A stretch of DNA of 52,257 bases from Anaerococcus vaginalis (GCA_018363915.1 JAGZMY010000013.1:1-52257); one strand, 5' to 3'; positions 17,224 to 26,340 are shown, counted from the first letter of the stretch. Program-made: numbers and translations. The notes: a model not told the origin generated them from the letters alone.

Positions 17224-18966
17224 ATGAGCAAAGAATTTTCGATTACAGGCAACAAAGCCATATTAAATTTATCAGAACAATTTTTTAATGATGTAAATGA
17301 ACTTTTAAATAGTGAATCCTTTCTTGATTTGACAAAATGTTTTATAAATTATCACAAAAAGGATTCGACAAGAGTATATGCTTATATTGAACAGTTTTTT
17401 ATAAATTCATCTGTTGATTCTCTTGCAAGAGAGCTAACTGATATTTTAAAACTTTTGACAGTGATGAATATTGATGAAGTTTCATCAAAAATTAATAAAT
17501 ATCATAATTTAAATAAGGAAAAAGATGGCTTACTAAAAATCGTTGAGGAATTTTATAATTATTGGAGAAATCTTGAAAGATATTCAATAATACAACAAAA
17601 TGAAAATTCCAGAGGAGTTGGAGTTGTAAATTTTGTTGAAATAAATGAAAAATTAAAAAATATGATTCTTCAAGCCTACAGGCGAATTGAAATGTCAATT
17701 CTTGGAGAATGGCCAAAGGTTTATAGGCAAGTCCCAGCAGCTGCCGATGCGTCTATTATGATTAGGCAATTTAATAAAAATTATCCAGAAATTTATAAAG
17801 ATTTAAATAAAATTCCTTTTATAACTCAAGTTATGATTGAAACTCCTTATATAACTTATACAAAATCAAACAAGAGAGATGGGTTTTTTGAAGAAGTTTA
17901 TGAAAATCCAATTTTAAATACAAATATAAATTATCCACACTTTTTCTGTTATCCAGCAAAAGTTGGCGATAATTTAATTTTTATATATTTTCATAGAGAT
18001 TTATTAACACACGGGGTTTCTGCATCAAACCTTTTTGAATTAGCTGATGTTAAAGAAATCGAAGAAAAAACGCCAGATGCAATTTATATTTATGGACCAA
18101 AAGATGAAGGCGAAAGAAAAAATTCTTTTTACTATGATAAGGAAAATAAATTATATGTAGGCTACATTGCTTACTCTGATAAAATTGATTATTTTGGTTA
18201 TTTGAAAAAAATGGTCCTTACTTTAAATAACGTAATAAATATTAAAAAAGAATATTTGCCAATTCATGGTGCAGGTCTTTCTGTAGTTTTGCAAAATAAT
18301 AAAACTGTAAATATTGTAATTCTTGGAGATAGCGGAGCAGGAAAAAGCGAATCAATAGAAGCTTTCAGATCACTTGCCAAAGATTATATAAAAGAAATGA
18401 CAATTGTATTTGATGATATGGGCTCATTTAGAATTAAAAATAATAAAGTTTATGCTTATGGAACAGAAATTGGAGCCTTTGTAAGACTTGATGACCTTGA
18501 TGCAGGTTACGCATTCAAACAAATCGACAGGTCAATTTTTATGAATCCCGACAAAGTAAATTCAAGATTAATAATGCCAGTCGCATCTTTTGATGAAATA
18601 AATTTAGGCTATGAAGTTGATTTTTTCCTATACGCTGACAATTATTCAGCAGTTCTTGATGGCTGTGATTCAATAGAAATTTTCGATAAAAAAGAAGAAG
18701 CCCTAAGAGTTTTCAAAAGAGGTGCAAGACTCGCCAAAGGAACAACAACCGAAACAGGACTTGTTCAAACATATTTTGCAAATCCATTTGGTCCAGTTCA
18801 AAAAAGAGAAGAATGCGATAAATTATTAGATAAATATTTTGATAACTTATTTGAAAATAAAGTAAAAGTAGGAACAATAAAAACCCAACTAGGACTTAAC
18901 AACATGCAATTTGAAGGCCCAAGATCAGCAGCCATTGAGCTTTTTGAATTAATTAAAAATATGTAA
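17224..18966 (+). CDS. PEPCK/HPr-kinase-like P-loop protein
   Basis: The 580-residue soluble protein has an uncharacterised N-terminal half and a nucleotide-binding C-terminal half. The P-loop GDSGAGKSES (about 368-377) matches the HPr kinase form (GDSGxGKSE) more closely than the GLSGTGKT of ATP-dependent PEP carboxykinase. The following IVFDDMGSFRIKNNKVYAYGTEIGAF (about 400-425) resembles the DD-x-F region of PEPCK. The two families share this fold. Whether it is a carboxykinase, a protein kinase or a small-molecule kinase cannot be decided. It has its own promoter and terminator and is not linked to PTS or gluconeogenic genes here. Confidence 0.6.
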   Translation: MSKEFSITGNKAILNLSEQFFNDVNELLNSESFLDLTKCFINYHKKDSTRVYAYIEQFFINSSVDSLARELTDILKLLTVMNIDEVSSKINKYHNLNKEKDGLLKIVEEFYNYWRNLERYSIIQQNENSRGVGVVNFVEINEKLKNMILQAYRRIEMSILGEWPKVYRQVPAAADASIMIRQFNKNYPEIYKDLNKIPFITQVMIETPYITYTKSNKRDGFFEEVYENPILNTNINYPHFFCYPAKVGDNLIFIYFHRDLLTHGVSASNLFELADVKEIEEKTPDAIYIYGPKDEGERKNSFYYDKENKLYVGYIAYSDKIDYFGYLKKMVLTLNNVINIKKEYLPIHGAGLSVVLQNNKTVNIVILGDSGAGKSESIEAFRSLAKDYIKEMTIVFDDMGSFRIKNNKVYAYGTEIGAFVRLDDLDAGYAFKQIDRSIFMNPDKVNSRLIMPVASFDEINLGYEVDFFLYADNYSAVLDGCDSIEIFDKKEEALRVFKRGARLAKGTTTETGLVQTYFANPFGPVQKREECDKLLDKYFDNLFENKVKVGTIKTQLGLNNMQFEGPRSAAIELFELIKNM

Positions 18967-18994
18967 AAAAATAGACCCCGCGGCCTATTTTTTT
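18966..18994. terminator. Bidirectional terminator between converging genes
   Basis: A-run, stem AATAG-A-CC/GG-C-CTATT and T-run form a hairpin directly after the stop at 18966. Because it is flanked by A- and T-runs it can serve both this gene and the converging aminotransferase gene ending at 19026. Confidence 0.75.
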
Positions 18995-19025
18995 TTGCAT
19001 AAATCATTTTATTTTTCTAAGTTTT

Positions 19026-20267
19026 TTAATTATTTATCTCATCCATTGCATCTTTTATAAGCTTTGGAGAAATTTTGCATTTTTCTTCGCTTACTGCACA
19101 TACTGCAAATCTTAATCCTTCTCTATTTGCAACTATATACATATCTTTTTCTTTTAATTTTTCTGCAATTTTTTTAGAATTTTTGCAAGGTATTGATATG
19201 AAAAATCCTCCAAAATATGGAAGGGTAACAAGTCCTACTTTTTTTGAATTTTCTGTGAAGGCTTTGGCTCTTTTTTCAAGCATTATTCTGTAAAATTCTA
19301 ATTCTTTTTCGTAGGATTTTTTCTTTTTTTCATCCTTTTCTAAATCTACCAATATATTCATTCCTGCATGAGTTATATTTGACCAAATTGCCCTGTTTGA
19401 GTGTTTCATTGAATCAAAAACTTGATTTGCAATTTCTTCATTTGACGAAACAATTATACAAGCTCCTGACCTTAGTCCATAAGCTGTGTAGGATTTACTC
19501 ATTGAATAAGCAATTGTTGTGATAATATTTTCTGGCAATTCTCCAAATTTTTGGAAAAATTTCTTTTGCCTTCCATCTCCTGCAAATTCAATGTAGGCTA
19601 CATCTAATAAAATCACAATATATTTCCCATTATCCGCTCTATCTTTTATAATTTCTAAAATTTTATCCCACATAGAATCTTCAATTGAAAATCCTGTTGG
19701 ATTATTTGCAGGCGAATTAAAAACGCACACTACCCTATCTTTTTTTTCTAAAGAAAAATCCAAGGCTTTTGTAAATTCTTTTAAATTAAATTCAAAATTT
19801 TCATCCAAAAATTCATAGTTTAAAAATTCTCTATTGTATTCTTCGCACATTGTGGCGTAAGCTGGCCAATACCAATTTGGACAAATTACATAATCGCCTA
19901 CTCCTGATAAAGTCCAAATCGTATGTCTTACTGCTCCACTTCCCCCAGCTGTTGCAACTGATTTTATAAATCCATTTGGTTTATAAGCTCCAAAACATTT
20001 TTCAATTACTAGATCCAAAAATTCTTTGTCGCCTTCTATCGCTCCATAGCTTGCTATATCCTTTTTGTCCATATTTTTTAAAGTATCATAAACGATATCA
20101 AATGCAATAATATTTCCATCATCATCGATTAAAGTTCCCAAAGTGGAATTTATAATTCTATCTTTTCCTTTTTTCGCTATTGCTTTTTTACACTCTCCGC
20201 TAATTTTAAAAATTGCATCTTCAAGTCTAGGCCATTTCGCATGGTCTGCTATAATATTTTTCCCCAT
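19026..20267 (-). CDS. PLP-dependent class I/II aminotransferase
   Basis: The 413-residue fold-type I PLP enzyme has the Schiff-base lysine motif SMSKSYTAYGLRSGACI (Lys near residue 255), the preceding NSPANNPTGFSIED segment (about 184-197) that binds PLP and substrate, and a C-terminal Arg region (REGLRFAVCAVSEEKC). It transfers an amino group between an amino acid and a 2-oxo acid in the cytosol. The HTIWTLSGVGDYVICPNWYWPAY region hints at an aromatic or aspartate-type substrate, but specificity is not certain. GGAGA precedes the ATG. It is monocistronic and diverges from msrB. Confidence 0.85.
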   Translation of the reverse strand: MGKNIIADHAKWPRLEDAIFKISGECKKAIAKKGKDRIINSTLGTLIDDDGNIIAFDIVYDTLKNMDKKDIASYGAIEGDKEFLDLVIEKCFGAYKPNGFIKSVATAGGSGAVRHTIWTLSGVGDYVICPNWYWPAYATMCEEYNREFLNYEFLDENFEFNLKEFTKALDFSLEKKDRVVCVFNSPANNPTGFSIEDSMWDKILEIIKDRADNGKYIVILLDVAYIEFAGDGRQKKFFQKFGELPENIITTIAYSMSKSYTAYGLRSGACIIVSSNEEIANQVFDSMKHSNRAIWSNITHAGMNILVDLEKDEKKKKSYEKELEFYRIMLEKRAKAFTENSKKVGLVTLPYFGGFFISIPCKNSKKIAEKLKEKDMYIVANREGLRFAVCAVSEEKCKISPKLIKDAMDEINN

Positions 20268-20390
20268 AATTTATCTCCATTTTTCATTATTATTGAAAAT
20301 ATTGTATCACTAATTAATTCATTTTAAAAGTAAATAAAAATTATTGCCTAAATTATTATAAATTAGTAAAATATTTGTAAGGAGGATATT

Positions 20391-20828
20391 ATGGATGAGA
20401 AAATAAAAAAAGATAAACTCAATAAGATTTCTAAATTATCTTATGAGGTTACTCAAAAATCTTACACAGAAAAACCTTTTTCTAGTATCTACAATGATTT
20501 TTATAAGGATGGAATTTATGTAGATATAATTAGCGGAGAGGTTTTATTTTCATCTTTAGATAAGTTTGATTCTGGTTGTGGCTGGCCTTCTTTTACAAAG
20601 CCACTAGAAAATAATATAAAAGAAAATGAGGACTTATCTCATGGAATGATAAGAACAGAAGTAAAATCCAAAAATGCAAATTCACACCTAGGTCACGTTT
20701 TTCCTGACGGACCAAAAGAAAAAGGCGGACTAAGATATTGCATAAACGGCGCAAGCCTTAGATTTATTCCAAAAAAGAAATTAAAAGAAGAAGGATACGA
20801 AAAATATCTGGATTTATTTGAAAATTAA
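20391..20828 (+). CDS. msrB: Peptide methionine-(R)-S-oxide reductase
   Basis: The 145-residue MsrB domain reduces the R-sulfoxide of methionine in proteins. The family motifs VLFSSLDKFDSGCGWPSFTKP (about 51-71) and RYCINGASLRF (about 116-126, catalytic Cys117) are present, as is SHLGHVFPDGP. The two CxxC zinc-binding pairs of many MsrBs are absent, so this is the zinc-free form; Cys63 in SGCGW is the candidate resolving residue. No MsrA domain is fused. AAGGAGG precedes the ATG. The gene stands alone. Confidence 0.95.
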   Translation: MDEKIKKDKLNKISKLSYEVTQKSYTEKPFSSIYNDFYKDGIYVDIISGEVLFSSLDKFDSGCGWPSFTKPLENNIKENEDLSHGMIRTEVKSKNANSHLGHVFPDGPKEKGGLRYCINGASLRFIPKKKLKEEGYEKYLDLFEN

Positions 20829-20868
20829 AAATAGATTTTCAAATAAAATTTTTTTATTTTGATAGACG

Positions 20869-20915
20869 AAAAAATGAGCCAAAATTTTTATGTTAGAAAT
20901 TTTTGGCTCATTTTT
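20869..20915. terminator. Bidirectional terminator between msrB and the corrinoid operon
   Basis: A stem of about 15 bp (arms near 20869-20884 and 20900-20915, core ATGAGCC/GGCTCAT) is bounded by A- and T-runs. It lies between msrB (ending 20828) and the last gene of the minus-strand operon (ending 20925). Confidence 0.85.
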
Positions 20916-20924
20916 ATAATTTTT

Positions 20925-22037
20925 TTATTCGTTTATAGCTTCTGGCATTTCTCCTAATTTTGCATTTTTGCCGTATTTATTTATGGCGTAAATAAAGGCA
21001 TCCAAATTTTCTATTGGAGTTTTTACTGGAGAACCGCATCCTGTTGCTGCTATATATCCACATTTTGCATCTGCTGCTTTTTTTATGCAAGTTTTTACTG
21101 ATTCTATTACATCATCAACCTTCCCATATCTCATTACTTCTACTGGAGGAATATTTCCTACAACAATTAATTTATCTTCAATTTCTTTTTTACATTCTTC
21201 TAAATCTTCACAATTATCAACTGAGAAAAAATCTATATCCAAATCTTTATAATATTTCCATTGTTTTTTTGTGTGGCCGCAAATATGTAAGTTTGCTTTT
21301 ATGCCGTTTAATTCGTAATAAGCTTTTAATTGTTTTTTCAAATATGGCATAGAAAATTCTTCAACTTGCTTTGGACTTAAAATATCATCGCAACCAACTG
21401 GATCTACAACCATAACACTTGTTGGTCCAAATTCTTTTTTGAAAGCTTTAGCCCATTTCATATTTGCTTCAAAACAAAAATCTAATAATTCTTTTACTCC
21501 TTGGGGATTTTTTCTCAAATCTCTCAAAAGTTTTTCAATTGGTCTAATGGCGGCAGCTGTTGTTATCGGCCCTGGAATTTCTGTTTCGATTGCCATATTT
21601 GGAAATCTTTCTTTTTGGATTCTTGCTCTTTCTAATTTCGGAGCTAAAATTTTATTTGTAAAAGGATCTGGCAAATCAATTAAATTCATATCAAGCTTAT
21701 CATCCATTACAAATTCTTCAATGTAATCAATGTCATCTTCTGGAAAAATTAATTTTGAACCAACAGCATGGCCCATAGTCCTAAGGCTTAATTCTTCTGT
21801 TAATCCCACAATTTTATAATTATCGTATTTGTATTGGACAATATCTGATAATTTGTCCACATCTTCCATATCACTAATTGTATAATTTAGATGATTTGCA
21901 ATAATCCTATTTGTACTCATAATTGCAAATGGAATATGGTCAACTCTTTCGCCGCTTAAATATTTAGATATTCTTTCTGATGAAGTGATTTCTGGTTTAT
22001 AATTTTTCATCTCTTCTTTAAGTTCTTCTTTGTTCAT
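20925..22037 (-). CDS. UroD/MtaA-like corrinoid methyltransferase (copy 2)
   Basis: The 370-residue protein belongs to the uroporphyrinogen decarboxylase superfamily. It is the methyltransferase rather than the decarboxylase branch, judging by zinc-site residues HICGHTKKQW (His and Cys near 252) and ATGCGSP (Cys near 332), and by its corrinoid-protein neighbours. MtaA/MtbA-type enzymes move a methyl group to or from a corrinoid protein using a zinc-bound thiol; some relatives are the O-demethylase component for methoxyaromatics. No haem genes are nearby. The start at 22037 is set by GGGAGGATTT; upstream in-frame ATGs overlap the previous gene. It closely resembles the upstream copy (LRPIEKLLRDLRKNPQGVK) and is last in the operon. 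Confidence 0.85.
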   Translation of the reverse strand: MNKEELKEEMKNYKPEITSSERISKYLSGERVDHIPFAIMSTNRIIANHLNYTISDMEDVDKLSDIVQYKYDNYKIVGLTEELSLRTMGHAVGSKLIFPEDDIDYIEEFVMDDKLDMNLIDLPDPFTNKILAPKLERARIQKERFPNMAIETEIPGPITTAAAIRPIEKLLRDLRKNPQGVKELLDFCFEANMKWAKAFKKEFGPTSVMVVDPVGCDDILSPKQVEEFSMPYLKKQLKAYYELNGIKANLHICGHTKKQWKYYKDLDIDFFSVDNCEDLEECKKEIEDKLIVVGNIPPVEVMRYGKVDDVIESVKTCIKKAADAKCGYIAATGCGSPVKTPIENLDAFIYAINKYGKNAKLGEMPEAINE

Positions 22038-22048
22038 AAATCCTCCCA

Positions 22049-23167
22049 TTAATCTTCCCACACAGCTTGTGGAATTTCTCCGATTTTTGCATCTTTTCCG
22101 TATTTTTGAACTGCATAGACAAAAGCATCCAAATTTTCTTTTGGAGTTTTTGCAGGAGTTGCACAGCCTGTTGCACAAATAAAGCCCATTTTGTTATCTG
22201 CACCTTTTTTTATACAAGATTTTACAGAATTTATTACATCATCCACGCTACCATTTCTCATTACATCAACTGGCGGAACATTTCCCATCAAAGATAATTT
22301 ATCTTGAATTATTTCTTTGCATTCTTCAAGGTCATGGCAATTATCAACACTAAATGATCCAATTTGTAATTTTTTCAGATTTTCCCATTGCCTTTTTGTG
22401 TGACCGCAAATATGAAGATTTGCCTTGATATTATTTACCTTATAAATCCTATCGGTCAATTCTTTTAAATATGGAAAGGAAAATTCTTTTACTTGTTTTG
22501 GGCTTAAAATATCATCGCATGAAACTGGATCTGCAATCATCACTCCCACATCTCCAAATTCTTTGTTAAAAACTTCAATCCATTTCATATTTGCTGCCAG
22601 AACAAAGTCAAGCAATTTTTTTACTCCTTGGGGATTTTTTCTCAAATCTCGCAAAAGTTTTTCAATAGGCCTAAGGGCTGAAAGAACAGTCATAGGTCCT
22701 GCTACAAAAGTAGAAATTTTATGGTCTGGGAAATTTTCTTTTAGCATTCTCGCATTTTCAATTTTTCTTTTTAAAAATTTATTCTTGTAGGGATCTGGCA
22801 TTTCTAATGAATCCATATCAATTTTATCTTCTAACAAATATTTTTCGACATGGTCTATATCATTTTCTGGAAAAATTCCACTTGAACCAAGGGCATAGCC
22901 CATTGCCCTAAGATTTAAACCTTCAGAAATTCCATAAACTTTATATTCTTGGCATCTTTTTTTAATAATTTCTATTAAATTTTCAATTTGATCAGTTTCT
23001 TTTAATGTATATCCCAAATTCATTCCATAAGCCATATCAAGGCTCATCAGATTAAATGGCAAGTGGTCAACTCGCTCTCCATTAAAATAGGCTTTTAATC
23101 TTTCATCTGAAGTCATTTCTGGTTTATAATTTGAAATTTCTTTTTGAAGTTTTATTTTATCCATCAT
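22049..23167 (-). CDS. UroD/MtaA-like corrinoid methyltransferase (copy 1)
   Basis: The 372-residue paralogue of the next gene shares its N-terminal start (KPEMTSDERLKAYFNGERVDHLPF), the central LRPIEKLLRDLRKNPQGVKKLLDF and the zinc-type residues HICGHTKRQW (about 252) and ATGCATP (about 334). Tandem position implies duplication, with divergence in the N-terminal 100 residues where substrate contacts are expected. It could be substrate-specific methyltransferase I, or the enzyme that passes the methyl group on from the corrinoid protein. It begins six bases after the S-component gene and has an AAGGAGAGATG-type site. Confidence 0.85.
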   Translation of the reverse strand: MMDKIKLQKEISNYKPEMTSDERLKAYFNGERVDHLPFNLMSLDMAYGMNLGYTLKETDQIENLIEIIKKRCQEYKVYGISEGLNLRAMGYALGSSGIFPENDIDHVEKYLLEDKIDMDSLEMPDPYKNKFLKRKIENARMLKENFPDHKISTFVAGPMTVLSALRPIEKLLRDLRKNPQGVKKLLDFVLAANMKWIEVFNKEFGDVGVMIADPVSCDDILSPKQVKEFSFPYLKELTDRIYKVNNIKANLHICGHTKRQWENLKKLQIGSFSVDNCHDLEECKEIIQDKLSLMGNVPPVDVMRNGSVDDVINSVKSCIKKGADNKMGFICATGCATPAKTPKENLDAFVYAVQKYGKDAKIGEIPQAVWED

Positions 23168-23173
23168 CTCTCC

Positions 23174-23686
23174 TTAATTTTTAAAATGCTTTTCTCCTGT
23201 AATATATTTTTCAAGCCTAAAGATAAGAAAAATATATATTACAATATTTCCTACCATATGGTTAATATCAAAAGGAATTGATCCAGCATAAAGTCCAAAA
23301 AAAGTAAATTTATTTCCATTTACCAAAAAAACTTGCATCAAAGTTATCAAAAATCCATAAATAAAACCAGAAAGCCCAAGGGCTATGGCCTTATTTATTT
23401 TTGTTTTTTTGACCCTTATTTTGTTAAATATCATATAATTTGAAATTCCCAAAATTCCAAAATCTAAAACTTGAAATATAACCCAATAACCAAAACCTAG
23501 AAAAAAACTTGTTATGATCATAGTAATCGCATTTACAATCAAAGATTCATCAAGTTTTCCATTTATTGCAAGAATTAAAATTATATCTGATAAGATTTGG
23601 ACATTTGGGATTAATTTCAAATATATCCTTGTGATTACACAAATTGCACAAAGACCTGCAAGCCTTGTAAGTTTTTTTGTATCCAT
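23174..23686 (-). CDS. ECF-type transporter S component (substrate unknown)
   Basis: The 170-residue polytopic protein has about five or six membrane segments and no ATPase. Near its C-terminus PFDINHMVGNIVIY resembles the D-x-x-H-x-x-G-N signature of energy-coupling-factor substrate-binding (S) subunits. S components confer specificity and recruit a shared EcfAAT module encoded elsewhere. Its start abuts the stop of the DUF4430 lipoprotein gene and it lies inside a corrinoid operon, so a cobamide or its precursor is the probable ligand by inference. Other vitamins remain possible. Confidence 0.7.
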   Translation of the reverse strand: MDTKKLTRLAGLCAICVITRIYLKLIPNVQILSDIILILAINGKLDESLIVNAITMIITSFFLGFGYWVIFQVLDFGILGISNYMIFNKIRVKKTKINKAIALGLSGFIYGFLITLMQVFLVNGNKFTFFGLYAGSIPFDINHMVGNIVIYIFLIFRLEKYITGEKHFKN

Positions 23687-24112
23687 CTACATTTGTTCAA
23701 ATCTAAATTCTATTTGGTCATTTTCTTTTGGAAGGTAATCGCCTATTCCAACTTCAGCCATTTCTCCATTTACATAATACATCCAGTATTGATTTTTTTC
23801 TTTGTCTTGTTTTATTCCTTCAAGCTCTGTCATCATTCCGTCTTCAAATTTTGCCTTGTGATTTTCTTCAAGATATTTTTGAAGACCATCCTTATCAATT
23901 TTTCCGTCTTCTTTTAAAATTTCTTTGTCATTTACTGTATCTTTAATTAAAATACTTACACTTGTGACCTCTTTTTTTTCGTTAGACTCAATACTTACAA
24001 TATTTGATGGGTTTGAGTTATTAGAATTTTTTTCTTCATTTTTGTTCCCACATGAAGTAAGAGTTAAAGTTGTTAATGTAAGAACGGTTAATAATTTTTT
24101 GTAATTTTTCAT
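23687..24112 (-). CDS. DUF4430 lipoprotein, candidate cobamide-binding protein
   Basis: The protein of about 141 residues begins with a lipoprotein signal (MKNYKKLLTVLTLTTLT) and lipobox LTSC with Cys21, then a low-complexity Asn/Ser/Glu linker and a C-terminal DUF4430 domain (YWMYYVNGEMAEVGIGDYLPKENDQIEF). DUF4430 is related to the C-terminal domain of the mammalian B12 carriers transcobalamin and intrinsic factor. The start at 24112 is chosen because AAGGAG stands just before it. It would be anchored on the outer face of the membrane next to the S component encoded immediately downstream. Cobamide binding is inference from family and context. Confidence 0.75.
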   Translation of the reverse strand: MKNYKKLLTVLTLTTLTLTSCGNKNEEKNSNNSNPSNIVSIESNEKKEVTSVSILIKDTVNDKEILKEDGKIDKDGLQKYLEENHKAKFEDGMMTELEGIKQDKEKNQYWMYYVNGEMAEVGIGDYLPKENDQIEFRFEQM

Positions 24113-24122
24113 TTTTTTCTCC

Positions 24123-25694
24123 TTAAAATTGCATTGCTTTCGCAAATTTTCTTTCATAATTTTTACTTGTTGCAAGGTCCAAATAAGTTATATTTTTGGA
24201 TAATTCTTCCATTTCTTTAATTATATTTTCATTCATCAATGCCATATAGGCTCCGATTAGAGAAGAATTTCCAACATATCTTATCTTTTTTTCTATACTT
24301 TTTGGCAAGATGCCAACACCTGTCAAATCTTCTTTTTTAAGATGACTTCCAAAGCCACCAGCAATTATTACAGAATTTAAATCTTTAATTTCTATATTTT
24401 CTTTTTCAAGAAGAATCAAAAATCCTGATAAAATTGCCCCTTTTGCAAGTTGAACCTGCCTAATGTCTTTTTGGCTGATATAAATATTTTCTTTTGGATC
24501 AAGAATTATAATTCTTTTTCTCTTTTCATCTTCCTTTATAAATTTTCTCCTGTAATCCTCCTTATCCAATTTTTTTGGATCTAAAATCCTTCCTCTTTTA
24601 TTTACAAATTCTTTCTCAATGATTTGAGATACTGAACTTAAAAGCCCACTTCCACAAATCCCTCTTGGCTTTTTATTATCTATTGTAGAAAAATTTATTT
24701 TTTCATTTTGAATTTTTACCGAATCAATTGCCCCGCTTTCTGCTCGCATTCCACAAGAAATATTCATCCCCTCAAGGGCGGGACCTGCTGCAGTTGACGT
24801 TGCATAAAGTTTATCCTTTGTTTTTAAAACTATTTCTCCATTTGTTCCAATGTCGATAAAAAGCGTATTTTTTTGATTTTTTAAATCCGTCAAATATACC
24901 CCTGCTACAATATCACTTCCAACAAAAGCTGAAACATTTGGAAGAGTATAAATTTTTGCAGAAATATTAAGGCCAAGGTCTTTGGAATTAATTTTTAAAG
25001 AATTTAAAAATTTTGCCTTGTAGGGAAATTTCCCCAAAGATTTCACATCTTCGCCAACTAGCATGTGAAGCATAGTAGTATTTGCCCCAATTACAAGTTT
25101 TTTAATTTGATTTCTTTCAATTTCGTTTTTTCTTACAAGATCATCAATCAAATTATTTATACTTTTTATGATTTCATCTTGAAGTAGATTTTTACCATTC
25201 TCATTTTCATATTCAAAACTAATTCTTGTCATTACATCAAGGCCATATTTTATCTGAGAATTTATTGAGGATATTTTATCGATTATTTTCCCATTTGATA
25301 AATCAACCAAGTACATGGCAAGACTTGTAGTCCCAATGTCAAGGGCAAGGCCAATACCTTTATCAAATTTCATTTCAAAATCAGGAATTTCTCCATAATC
25401 TAAAATTTTAAAAGCTAAATTTTCGCTTTGAGTTTTAATTTTAAGGTCAGATTTTGGAAAAGTTAAGCAAGCTAGTCTAATGCCATTTTTTATTTCGTCA
25501 TCAGTGAGCAAAGATTTTTCCGCTAAACTTATTGGATTAAGCTCTCCTTTCAAAATTTTAATTTTACATTTTCCACAAGTCCCCTTGCCGTTACAAAAAT
25601 TATCGATTTTTATATTATTTGCAAGTAGACTTTCTAGGATATTTTTTCCTTTTGAATCAATAATTTTATTCAAATTTTCAATTTCAATTTTCAT
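24123..25694 (-). CDS. Corrinoid-protein reductive activase (RACo/RamA-like, 2Fe-2S plus ASKHA)
   Basis: The 523-residue protein has an N-terminal plant-type 2Fe-2S ferredoxin domain (Cys34, Cys40, Cys43, Cys76 in FCNGKGTCGKCKIKIL and RLAC), then an ASKHA ATPase domain starting GIGLALDIGTTSLAMYLVDL (about 113) and continuing with FIDIGTNGEIVLK, GPALEGMNISCGMRAE and AGGFGSH (DUF4445). Such proteins use ATP to reduce Co(II) corrinoid protein back to active Co(I). It is shorter than RACo (about 630 residues), with a reduced linker. It overlaps the corrinoid-protein gene by 11 bases and precedes the DUF4430 lipoprotein. Confidence 0.9.
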   Translation of the reverse strand: MKIEIENLNKIIDSKGKNILESLLANNIKIDNFCNGKGTCGKCKIKILKGELNPISLAEKSLLTDDEIKNGIRLACLTFPKSDLKIKTQSENLAFKILDYGEIPDFEMKFDKGIGLALDIGTTSLAMYLVDLSNGKIIDKISSINSQIKYGLDVMTRISFEYENENGKNLLQDEIIKSINNLIDDLVRKNEIERNQIKKLVIGANTTMLHMLVGEDVKSLGKFPYKAKFLNSLKINSKDLGLNISAKIYTLPNVSAFVGSDIVAGVYLTDLKNQKNTLFIDIGTNGEIVLKTKDKLYATSTAAGPALEGMNISCGMRAESGAIDSVKIQNEKINFSTIDNKKPRGICGSGLLSSVSQIIEKEFVNKRGRILDPKKLDKEDYRRKFIKEDEKRKRIIILDPKENIYISQKDIRQVQLAKGAILSGFLILLEKENIEIKDLNSVIIAGGFGSHLKKEDLTGVGILPKSIEKKIRYVGNSSLIGAYMALMNENIIKEMEELSKNITYLDLATSKNYERKFAKAMQF

Positions 25695-26340
25695 GATTTT
25701 TAATTAAACTTTTCGCAACTTTTACTGCCTCGTTTGCATTTTCACTGTAGGCATCAGCTCCAATATCTTTTGCAAAACTTTCAGAAACTGGACCGCCTCC
25801 AACCATAACAATAAATTGGTCGCGAATATTTCTTTCATTTAAAATATCAATTACTTTTTTCATATTTGCCATAGTCGTTGTCATAAGTGTTGACATCATA
25901 ATAAATTGAGCCTTATTTTTAATTGCCTCATCAACAAATTTTTCTGCTGGAACATCCTTACCCAAATCAATCATATTAAAACCGTTGACTTCAAGCATTA
26001 ATTTTACAAGATTTTTCCCAATATCATGAGTATCTCCCTCAACAACTCCAATAACAGCTGTGGCAAGATTATTTTCTCCGTAGCTTTCAATTTTTTCTTT
26101 CAAAACATCAATTCCGTTATACATAGCATCTGAACAAATTAATAGATCAGAAATAAAATATTCTTCCTCTTCAAAAAGTTTGCCAACTTCATTCATGCCC
26201 TTAATTAATCCATTAAAAATTGCATCTTCTGGATCATAACCTTCTTTTAAATATTCACGGCACAAATCTCCTATTTCCTCATCTTCCATTTCAACAACCA
26301 TCTTTGCCATTTTTTCTAAATATTCTTCTTTACTTGCCAC
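25684..26340 (-). CDS. Corrinoid (B12-binding) methyl-carrier protein
   Basis: The 218-residue MtaC/MtbC-type protein has a helical cap domain (1-85) and a Rossmann-like B12 domain with the lower-ligand motif GDTHDIGKN (D-x-H-x-x-G; His near 103), then MSTLMTTTMANMKK and VGGGPVSESFAKDIGADAYSENA. The corrinoid cobalt accepts a methyl group from the substrate methyltransferase and donates it to the next enzyme. It sits between a short UroD-like methyltransferase and its activase, giving a compact carrier-activase-methyltransferase cassette. Confidence 0.95.
   Translation of the reverse strand: MASKEEYLEKMAKMVVEMEDEEIGDLCREYLKEGYDPEDAIFNGLIKGMNEVGKLFEEEEYFISDLLICSDAMYNGIDVLKEKIESYGENNLATAVIGVVEGDTHDIGKNLVKLMLEVNGFNMIDLGKDVPAEKFVDEAIKNKAQFIMMSTLMTTTMANMKKVIDILNERNIRDQFIVMVGGGPVSESFAKDIGADAYSENANEAVKVAKSLIKNHEN

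Noticed and set aside
20925..23167. Annotation of the tandem UroD-like genes as haem biosynthesis (hemE)
   Set aside because: There are two copies plus a short relative, next to a corrinoid protein and activase, with His/Cys/Cys zinc-type residues and no other haem genes; methyltransferase identity fits better.
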